Both the position numbers and the translations under genes were made by a program. Positions 13,176 through 18,159 of a stretch of DNA of 18,159 nt are shown here, piece by piece. Within the stretch, counting starts at the first letter, position 1; each line of letters starts with the position of its first letter. The stretch lies in contig JAHZAV010000039.1 in the NCBI GenBank assembly GCA_019423745.1, positions 1-18,159 on the forward strand. Direction: 5' to 3'. This stretch comes from Lachnospiraceae bacterium. GTDB taxonomy: Bacteria > Bacillota > Clostridia > Lachnospirales > Lachnospiraceae. The notes below the pieces were generated by a model. That model was given only the letters and a program-made list of their open reading frames with translations, ran no database searches and was not told where the DNA came from.

Positions 13176-14452
13176 GTAAATTGACCTATATTATTTGTGG
13201 AAAGTTATATGATGGATTAAAAAGGGAATTGCAGGAAAATCAGAAGATACTTGTAAAAGACGATAAAATTGCAGAAGTAGGAAGCCACATTGAAAAACCG
13301 GAATTTGCAGAAGTGGTTGATTTATCGGATGCGACAGTTACTCCAGGGATGATCGATGCACATATGCATATGGATAATCTGGACTGGCACCAGATTCGTC
13401 AGGAAGTATTTTACACATCAGAAGAAAGAAAGGCACTTAGTGTTCTTCGCACTGCCCAGAAAAGTTTGTCCAGAGGATTTACTACCGTGCGGCATACGGG
13501 AGGAATTACGTCCAATGGTTTTGGAGTTCTGGATGTACGAGATATGATTAATGAAGGATACTTTCAAGGTGCCAGGATTGTCGCGGCGGCCAGATTGATC
13601 TGTACAGCAGGGAGTCACGGGGATTTATCACAAGCTTTTGCAAGGAGACCGGAGTTTTCTTTTGCAGCTCAAGATATGATTAGTTCACTTGGTGCTGGGA
13701 AGGACTTTTTTGTAAATGCGGTGAGAGAAGAAATTAAAGCAGGTTCTGATTTTATCAAGATTATGGCAACCGGAGGATTTTTTACTCCTTATGATAATCC
13801 ACGGCAGCAACAAATGAATGATGAAGAAATGGAGGCGGTGATTCGCACTGCACATGAATGGGGAAAGACTGTGACAGCGCATGTATATAGTCCGGATCAC
13901 ATTAGAAAGTTAGCGGCGCATGGTATTGACGGAATGGAGCACTGCTCTCTTTTGGATGAGGAAACAGCAGAAATTGTACGGGAGGCAGGATGCTATATTG
14001 TTCCTACGTTCTGTCCTTATGAAGAAGCGGTGCATTACGATCCGGTGAAGATTCAGACAAAACAACCAGAGTTCCGAAGAAAACTTGAATATTATAAAGA
14101 TGCTCTCCAGGCAGGGCGTGAGGTTATCAAGAATTGCAAGTGTAAGCTGGGATATGGAACGGATCAGGTGGCAACACATCAGAATTATGAAAGTGGATAT
14201 GAATACAAAGCATGGATGGAAAGTGGTATGGATCCTTTCCGTACTCTGGAAGCAGCTACCAGGATTAATGCAGAAATTCTTCAGCTTTCAGATCAGATCG
14301 GAACGATTGAAGCAGGAAAACTTGCGGATATCTCAGCATGGAAAAGAGACCTTCTGACAGATCCAAAAGCATTGATGGATTGTGCCTTTGTTATGAAGGA
14401 AGGAGTTGTATATCCTACAGAAAAATGTGAAGATATGGAAGAAAATTCATAA
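13172..14452 (+). CDS. Metal-dependent amidohydrolase (imidazolonepropionase/prolidase-like)
   Basis: This 426-residue cytosolic hydrolase has the amidohydrolase TIM barrel. It begins with a short beta-domain (IICGKLYDG, ILVKDDKIAEVG) and returns to it at the end (GTIEAGKLADISAW). The binuclear-type metal ligands are all visible: H64 and H66 (DAHMHMD), K196 in DFIKIMATGG (the position of the carboxylated lysine), H237 (TAHVYS), H257 (GMEHCSLLD) and D331 (GYGTDQ). This set fits the imidazolonepropionase-related family that includes dipeptidases/prolidases and N-acyl-amino-acid or amide hydrolases; the substrate is unknown. It overlaps the preceding gene by 4 bases and has AAGGAGG about 8 bases before the ATG. 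Co-expression with two membrane proteins suggests hydrolysis of an imported compound. Confidence 0.92.
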   Translation: MSKLTYIICGKLYDGLKRELQENQKILVKDDKIAEVGSHIEKPEFAEVVDLSDATVTPGMIDAHMHMDNLDWHQIRQEVFYTSEERKALSVLRTAQKSLSRGFTTVRHTGGITSNGFGVLDVRDMINEGYFQGARIVAAARLICTAGSHGDLSQAFARRPEFSFAAQDMISSLGAGKDFFVNAVREEIKAGSDFIKIMATGGFFTPYDNPRQQQMNDEEMEAVIRTAHEWGKTVTAHVYSPDHIRKLAAHGIDGMEHCSLLDEETAEIVREAGCYIVPTFCPYEEAVHYDPVKIQTKQPEFRRKLEYYKDALQAGREVIKNCKCKLGYGTDQVATHQNYESGYEYKAWMESGMDPFRTLEAATRINAEILQLSDQIGTIEAGKLADISAWKRDLLTDPKALMDCAFVMKEGVVYPTEKCEDMEENS

Positions 14453-14466
14453 TCCAAATGAACAAG

Positions 14467-14511
14467 AAGCAGCCAGTAAGGTTCTTTTAAGAGCAGTGCT
14501 GGCTGCTTTTT
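14467..14511 (+). terminator. Terminator of the DUF5058/amidohydrolase operon
   Basis: AAGCAGCCAG (14467-14476) pairs with CTGGCTGCTT (14499-14508) over 10 bp, with a 22-base loop and TTTTT at the end. It lies 15 bases after the amidohydrolase stop and between convergent genes. Confidence 0.75.
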
Positions 14512-14519
14512 GGTTACTG

Positions 14520-15350
14520 TTAATTACCGTCTTTGACAAGATCATTCAAATCACCAAAGCGATATCCCATTTCCTCCCAGCGAGTCAATAAGTCATCAAG
14601 AATTTCAGCATTTGTAGATGAAGTACTGTGAAGAAGGACAATAGCTCCGGGATGAATGCGAGAGACGAGTTTGTCGAAAGCTTCCTCATGGGAAGGCTGA
14701 TTATTTTCATACCAGTCTACATAAGCGAGACTCCAGAAGAAGGTATAATAGCCAAGTTCTTGTGCCATTTTTAGATTTGACTGGCTATATTTGCCCTGGG
14801 GAGGACGATAAAATTTTGTCATTTTTTTCCCGGTGATATCTTGATAAAGAAGTTCAACCTTATTCAGTTCAGTCTGAAAGGAGTTTTTTGTAGAAATCTG
14901 GGACATGTCCGGATGGCTATAGGTATGATTACCAACAGTATGTCCTTCCTTCACCATCCTTTTTATTAGGTTAGGATTGTCTTCGATAAAGTTACCTACA
15001 ACGAAAAAAGTGGCAGGAGCCTGGTGTTTTTTTAGAGCATCTAGTAAAGTACCTGTGTTTCCATTTTCATATCCGACATCAAAGGTTAAATAAATTGTCT
15101 GTTTACTTGTGTCGCCGGTATAGTAGGCGTTTAGTTTTTTTAAGTCGTTGGAATCTGCATTTCCGATGGGAGTTTTCCCGTCTTCCTGAAAGCTAAGGCC
15201 CCAGTTTCCTTCCGAAGATGTTTCATTAGCAGTGGGGAAAATACGTTCAATGACAAAGCCGGTTAGGTGACCAAACAAGAATGTGCCAATAAAAAAGAGA
15301 GGAAGAAGGATCGGGCGAAACGATCGAAAGGATTTTAAATGAGTCAGCAT
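14520..15350 (-). CDS. pdaA: PdaA-like polysaccharide deacetylase (peptidoglycan N-deacetylase, delta-lactam type)
   Basis: This 276-residue membrane-anchored enzyme has a single N-terminal hydrophobic segment (about residues 13-35) and an extracytoplasmic NodB domain. It shows the PdaA pattern LTFDVGYENG with Asp91, where PdaA-type enzymes replace the usual second aspartate; the metal histidines H142 and H146 (NHTYSHPD); YRPPQGKYS with Arg182; FWSLAYVDW; and IVLLHS with His241. PdaA removes acetyl groups from N-acetylmuramic acid so that muramic delta-lactam can form in spore cortex. The close fit to PdaA is from motifs; a vegetative wall role is possible. The ATG at 15350 follows GAGGAA. 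It is convergent with the amidohydrolase operon and divergent from the alcohol dehydrogenase gene. Confidence 0.88.
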   Translation of the reverse strand: MLTHLKSFRSFRPILLPLFFIGTFLFGHLTGFVIERIFPTANETSSEGNWGLSFQEDGKTPIGNADSNDLKKLNAYYTGDTSKQTIYLTFDVGYENGNTGTLLDALKKHQAPATFFVVGNFIEDNPNLIKRMVKEGHTVGNHTYSHPDMSQISTKNSFQTELNKVELLYQDITGKKMTKFYRPPQGKYSQSNLKMAQELGYYTFFWSLAYVDWYENNQPSHEEAFDKLVSRIHPGAIVLLHSTSSTNAEILDDLLTRWEEMGYRFGDLNDLVKDGN

Positions 15351-15379
15351 AAATTCCTCGTCAGGCCTGTTTTGATGTA

Positions 15380-15386
15380 TTGTATG
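15380..15386 (-). promoter_or_regulatory. Possible sigma-G-like -10 before pdaA
   Basis: On the minus strand CATACAA (15386-15380) resembles the forespore sigma-G -10 CATACTA at 6 of 7 positions. No matching -35 element is clear. Confidence 0.25.
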
Positions 15387-15431
15387 CCAGATATTTCTAA
15401 ATTAGAACGGGATAGAAAAATTGGAAATGTA

Positions 15432-15460
15432 TTGACACAATGTCAGAATGGAGATATATT
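15432..15460 (+). promoter_or_regulatory. Promoter of the alcohol dehydrogenase-flavodoxin operon
   Basis: Perfect TTGACA (15432-15437), a 17-base spacer and TATATT (15455-15460). Start would be near 15467, inside the second operator. Confidence 0.72.
15433..15445. promoter_or_regulatory. Operator 1, TGACA-CAA-TGTCA, over the -35
   Basis: This is a 13-bp palindrome with arms TGACA/TGTCA that overlaps the -35 box. It shares an 18-base sequence with one difference (ATTGACACRATGTCAGAA) with operator 2 downstream, and the motif recurs before the TetR gene at 17165. Confidence 0.7.
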
Positions 15461-15465
15461 ATAAT

Positions 15466-15478
15466 TGACACGATGTCA
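15466..15478. promoter_or_regulatory. Operator 2, TGACA-CGA-TGTCA, at the transcription start
   Basis: This is the second copy, centred 33 bp (about three helical turns) from operator 1 and lying just downstream of the -10. Binding would block the promoter. Confidence 0.7.
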
Positions 15479-15508
15479 GAAATAAAAAGATTAAAGGAGG
15501 ATCTTAAG

Positions 15509-16681
15509 ATGCTGGGAAATTTTTCGTATTGTAACCCTACAAAGCTTTATTTCGGAAGTGATTCACTGAACTATCTGAATGAAGAATTACCAAAGTACGG
15601 GAATAATATAGTGTTGATTTATGGTGGTGGATCTATTAAGAAAAATGGAATTTATGATGAAGTCATAAAAATTTTACGGGAAAGTGGTAAAAACATAGCG
15701 GAAATTTCCGGTGTTATGCCAAACCCTACAGTTGATAAATTATATGAGGGCATTGAGATTGTAAGAAATCACCATGCAGATTTTCTTCTGGCGGTTGGAG
15801 GAGGATCTGTTTGCGATTATGCCAAAGCAATTTCTGTTTCAGTTAACTGTTCGGAAGATCCATGGGAGAAATATTTCATTCGGTTTGAAGAGCCAAACTG
15901 TGATACACTTCCTGTAGGCTGTGTACTGACGATGGTTGGAACGGGATCGGAAATGAATGCAGGATCTGTTATTACGAATCATAAAACAAAGCAAAAAATT
16001 GGTCATGTTTTTGCAGATGAGAAAATCATGCCTAAATTTGCGATTTTAAATCCTACTTATACATTGTCATTGCCTCATTACCAGATGGTTTCCGGTATTT
16101 ATGATATTTTTAATCATATTTGCGAGCAATATTTTTCAGGGGAAGATGATAATACAAGCGATTATATTAGTGAGGGATTGATGCGTTCTGTTGTTCATTC
16201 CAGCCGGATTGCAAATAAAGATCCACAGAATTATGAGGCGAGAAGCAATATTATGTGGACAGCGACCTGGGCATTAAACACATTAATATCCCGTGGAAAA
16301 TCTACGGATTGGATGGTTCATATGATAGGGCAATCGGTAGGAGCCTATACAGACGCTACTCACGGTATGACGCTGGCAGCTGTTTCGCTGCCGTATTACC
16401 GCCATATCCTGCCTTATGGTCTGCAGAAGTTTAAACGCTTTGCAGAGAATGTGTGGGATATAGACCCTTCAGGAAAAACAGATGAGCAGGTGGCAGAGGA
16501 AGGGCTTCATGCTATGGAATGTTGGATGCATGAATTGGGACTTGTAATGAATATTTCGCAGCTTGGAGCAACTGAGGAGATGATAGAGGGAATTGCAGAC
16601 GGTACGATTATCCTGCCGGGAGGATATAAAGTTCTGGGACACGAAGAAATAGTAGAAATTTTGAAGGAGAGTTTAAAATGA
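15509..16681 (+). CDS. Iron-containing alcohol dehydrogenase (YqhD/BdhA-like)
   Basis: This 390-residue group III alcohol dehydrogenase has the usual length. The NAD(P)-binding half carries YGGGSIKKNG (38-47) and AVGGGSVCDYAKAI (95-108). The metal ligands D199 and H203 (YDIFNHICEQY), H271 (WMVHMIGQ) and H285 (DATHGMTLA) are present. The opening NFSYCNPTKLYFG and the H-ICEQYF segment match NADPH-dependent butanol dehydrogenase/YqhD proteins, which reduce short aldehydes to alcohols; whether the native substrate is butanal, methylglyoxal or another aldehyde cannot be told. The ATG at 15509 has AAAGGAGG 8 bases upstream. Its TGA overlaps the flavodoxin ATG. Two palindromic operators on its promoter point to control by the TetR protein at 17260. 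Confidence 0.93.
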   Translation: MLGNFSYCNPTKLYFGSDSLNYLNEELPKYGNNIVLIYGGGSIKKNGIYDEVIKILRESGKNIAEISGVMPNPTVDKLYEGIEIVRNHHADFLLAVGGGSVCDYAKAISVSVNCSEDPWEKYFIRFEEPNCDTLPVGCVLTMVGTGSEMNAGSVITNHKTKQKIGHVFADEKIMPKFAILNPTYTLSLPHYQMVSGIYDIFNHICEQYFSGEDDNTSDYISEGLMRSVVHSSRIANKDPQNYEARSNIMWTATWALNTLISRGKSTDWMVHMIGQSVGAYTDATHGMTLAAVSLPYYRHILPYGLQKFKRFAENVWDIDPSGKTDEQVAEEGLHAMECWMHELGLVMNISQLGATEEMIEGIADGTIILPGGYKVLGHEEIVEILKESLK

Positions 16682-17148
16682 GTAAAATATTAATTGCATA
16701 TTTTTCAGCTAGTGGTGTAACTGCTACTGCAGCAAAACGTATAGCCGATGCGGTGGACGCGGATTTGTATGAGATTCGTCCAAAACAGCCATATACTTCC
16801 ACTGATCTGGACTGGATGGATAAAAACAGCCGTAGTACCCTTGAGATGAATGATCCTGCCTGTCGACCTGTCATTGCAGAGCCAGTACAGAACATGGAGC
16901 AGTATGATACAGTTTTTATTGGATTCCCTGTTTGGTGGTATGTGGAACCCCGCATTATAGATACCTTTCTGGAAAGCTATAATTTTTCCGGGAAAACGGT
17001 AATTCCTTTTGCTACTTCAGGTGGCAGCGGAATAGGAAAGGCAGAAAAAAGTATGCAGACCTGCTGTCCAGCTGCTGATTGGAAAAAGGGGCAGCTTATA
17101 ACAGCAAATACAGCAGCGGCGTGGGGAAAGGATGTCCTTAAGGGATAA
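16678..17148 (+). CDS. Flavodoxin-like protein
   Basis: This 156-residue FMN-binding flavodoxin fold has the phosphate loop YFSASGVTATAAKRIA (8-23), FPVWWYVEPRIIDTFLE (where flavodoxin_4-type proteins have PVWW) and PFATSGGSGIGKAEKSM. Such proteins act as electron carriers or small FMN-dependent reductases beside aldehyde and alcohol dehydrogenases. It overlaps the dehydrogenase gene by 4 bases (ATGA) with GGAG inside the dehydrogenase end, so the two are translationally coupled and share the operator-controlled promoter at 15432. Confidence 0.92.
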   Translation: MSKILIAYFSASGVTATAAKRIADAVDADLYEIRPKQPYTSTDLDWMDKNSRSTLEMNDPACRPVIAEPVQNMEQYDTVFIGFPVWWYVEPRIIDTFLESYNFSGKTVIPFATSGGSGIGKAEKSMQTCCPAADWKKGQLITANTAAAWGKDVLKG

Positions 17149-17163
17149 AATATCAGCTTCTGT

Positions 17164-17192
17164 TTGACGCAGTGTCAGAAAGAGCCTATAAT
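17164..17192 (+). promoter_or_regulatory. Promoter of the second TetR gene
   Basis: TTGACG (17164-17169), a 17-base spacer and a perfect TATAAT (17187-17192). Start would be near 17199, 61 bases before the ATG at 17260. Confidence 0.72.
17165..17177. promoter_or_regulatory. Operator 3, TGACG-CAG-TGTCA, over the TetR promoter -35
   Basis: This is the third copy of the palindrome found twice at 15433 and 15466, with one arm base changed. It overlaps the -35 of the TetR gene's own promoter, as expected for autoregulation. Confidence 0.68.
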
Positions 17193-17259
17193 AAATTTTG
17201 AAATGGGTTGCATATTTGTCAATATGAAGACATTTGCGATTGGGAAAGAAGGGGAATTT

Positions 17260-17889
17260 ATGCCAAAAGGCTCAGAAGCATTAACATATGCAAGAAAACA
17301 AGAAATTATTAATGCCTGTGCATCTCTTTATGAGACAATGGGCTTTAAGGACATAACAATTCGCGATATTGGTACAAAAACCTCTTTTACTCGTACCTCT
17401 ATCTATAATTATTTCCAGACAAAGGAAGAAATTTTTTTGGCACTGTTGGAACGGGAGTATGAATTATGGACAAAAGATCTCACAGAAATTTTTCAAACAT
17501 ATGAGACTTTGTCTGTTGATGAATTTGCAGGTAAGCTTGCACATACATTGGAAAAGCGAGGCTGCATGTTAAAATTGGTGTCCATGAATCTTTATGACAT
17601 GGAAGGAAACAGTCGAATTGAAAATCTTGTGGCATTTAAAAAAGTATATTCAAATGCAATGCAGATAGTCGTTAACTGTCTGGAGAAATTTTTTCCAGGT
17701 ATGACATCTGAAGATATACAGGAATTTCTTTATGCCTTTTTTCCATTTCTGTTTGGGATATATCCCTATACATCCGCAACGGATAAACAAAAACAGGCAA
17801 TGGATATTGCCCATGTAGAGTATGTACAATATTCTATTTATAAAATTACAGAATCATTCGTTAAGAAACTTTTGCATGCTTTTCAGTAG
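17260..17889 (+). CDS. TetR/AcrR-family regulator of the dehydrogenase-flavodoxin operon
   Basis: This 209-residue protein has the TetR helix-turn-helix at about residues 30-58 (DITIRDIGTKTSFTRTSIYNYFQTKEEIFLALL), preceded by NACASLYETMGF. The C-terminal ligand domain gives no hint of the effector. The ATG at 17260 follows AAGGGG; longer in-frame starts (an ATG at 17224, a TTG at 17164) have no ribosome binding site, and the TTG is the -35 box. It sits after the flavodoxin gene with its own promoter. The shared palindrome on both promoters makes it the likely repressor of both. The inducer is probably a reactive aldehyde or a related redox stress, by analogy and not shown. Confidence 0.9.
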   Translation: MPKGSEALTYARKQEIINACASLYETMGFKDITIRDIGTKTSFTRTSIYNYFQTKEEIFLALLEREYELWTKDLTEIFQTYETLSVDEFAGKLAHTLEKRGCMLKLVSMNLYDMEGNSRIENLVAFKKVYSNAMQIVVNCLEKFFPGMTSEDIQEFLYAFFPFLFGIYPYTSATDKQKQAMDIAHVEYVQYSIYKITESFVKKLLHAFQ

Positions 17890-17907
17890 GGATAAGAAAA
17901 TACTTTT

Positions 17908-17946
17908 AAAACACCATCCATATGTTTATGTGGATGGTGTTTATTT
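17908..17946. terminator. Bidirectional terminator between TetR and the PHP gene
   Basis: AAACACCATCCA (17909-17920) pairs with TGGATGGTGTTT (17931-17942) over 12 bp around a 10-base loop. T-rich tracts follow on both strands (TTTATTTAT on plus; GTGTTTTAAAAG on minus), fitting its place between convergent genes. Confidence 0.8.
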
Positions 17947-17977
17947 ATAATTAGAGGCTATCCTTTCTCAGTATTAA

Positions 17978-18159
17978 TTAAAAGAATGCAGGATTCTCAG
18001 CAATCTTGTCCTTGGGTTGACTGGGAAAAAGAGTAACACCCATGCAAGACCTTCCTTTTGAACCATGAAAATCACTTCCGGCTGTACATATCATATTTTG
18101 ATTTTGAATATTACGGTGCGGCAGAGCCGCCAGTCCGGTGTGGCGTGAGCCACCTGTCC
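17978..18159 (-). CDS. C-terminal end of a PHP-domain metal-dependent phosphoesterase (partial)
   Basis: The minus strand is open from the window edge to a TAA at 17980-17978, giving the last 59 residues. It ends in ...NMICTAGSDFHGSKGR, MGVTLFPSQPKDK and ENPAFF. TAGSDFHG is the C-terminal metal-site motif (Asp and His) of PHP-type phosphoesterases such as 3',5'-nucleoside bisphosphate phosphatases. The 5' part is outside the window, so the exact subfamily cannot be decided. It converges on the second TetR gene and shares the terminator at 17908-17946. Confidence 0.72.
   Translation of the reverse strand, partial: TGGSRHTGLAALPHRNIQNQNMICTAGSDFHGSKGRSCMGVTLFPSQPKDKIAENPAFF

Noticed and set aside
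14085..14357. Overlapping plus-strand frame of 90 codons inside the amidohydrolase gene
   Set aside because: It is a shifted-frame shadow of a gene with complete catalytic motifs, and has no ribosome binding site of its own.
1..18159. tRNA, rRNA, CRISPR array, insertion sequence or prophage
   Set aside because: Looked for on both strands; no cloverleaf, spaced repeat array, transposase motif or phage gene was seen.

Overview
The window looks like a chromosomal segment of a low-to-mid GC Gram-positive anaerobe, most likely a Clostridia/Lachnospiraceae-type gut bacterium. The basis is AGGAGG-type ribosome binding sites, sigma-A-like promoters, ECF-type thiamine transport, a selenium-dependent molybdenum hydroxylase accessory cluster and a PdaA-like spore-cortex enzyme. 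Genus and species cannot be fixed from the sequence alone. Nearly every gene belongs to a recognisable family. There are no tRNAs, rRNAs, transposases, prophage genes or CRISPR arrays.

Left part (1-2728). A terminator of an off-window gene comes first, then a minus-strand VOC-fold protein and a minus-strand DeoR-family regulator. The regulator is divergent from an hxlA-hxlB pair (3-hexulose-6-phosphate synthase and isomerase, ribulose monophosphate pathway). The shared intergenic region holds a good promoter and short direct repeats that could be the regulator's operator.

Molybdenum part (2825-8433). A NifX/NifB-like protein with a His/Cys-rich tail, yqeC, and a natural yqeB-mocA fusion are followed by modA-modB-modC and a ModE-like DNA-binding protein that lacks the molybdate-binding half. 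Together they would import molybdate and finish or insert the cofactor of a selenium-dependent molybdenum hydroxylase. The hydroxylase itself is not in the window. A strong hairpin lies in the 5' end of yqeC, and a 17-bp inverted repeat spans the stop codon of the ModE-like gene.

Thiamine part (8434-10676). A consensus promoter, a TPP riboswitch and a rho-independent terminator precede thiW (thiamine-precursor ECF S-component) and thiC (HMP-P synthase, short form).

Uncharacterised transport/hydrolase part (10860-14452). A TetR regulator is followed, after a terminator, by a strongly promoted operon of two polytopic membrane proteins (the first DUF5058-like) and a metal-dependent amidohydrolase with an ATGA overlap. 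Two near-identical 12-bp palindromes flank the promoter. This is the best candidate for an undescribed system: probable uptake and hydrolysis of an acylated or cyclic amide or peptide-like compound.

Right part (14520-18159). A minus-strand PdaA-like deacetylase is divergent from an iron-dependent alcohol dehydrogenase-flavodoxin operon. A downstream TetR gene has its own promoter. Three copies of a TGACR-N3-TGTCA operator sit on exactly these two promoters, which points to a self-contained autoregulated redox or aldehyde-response module. The window ends in the C-terminus of a minus-strand PHP-type metallo-phosphoesterase behind a bidirectional terminator.
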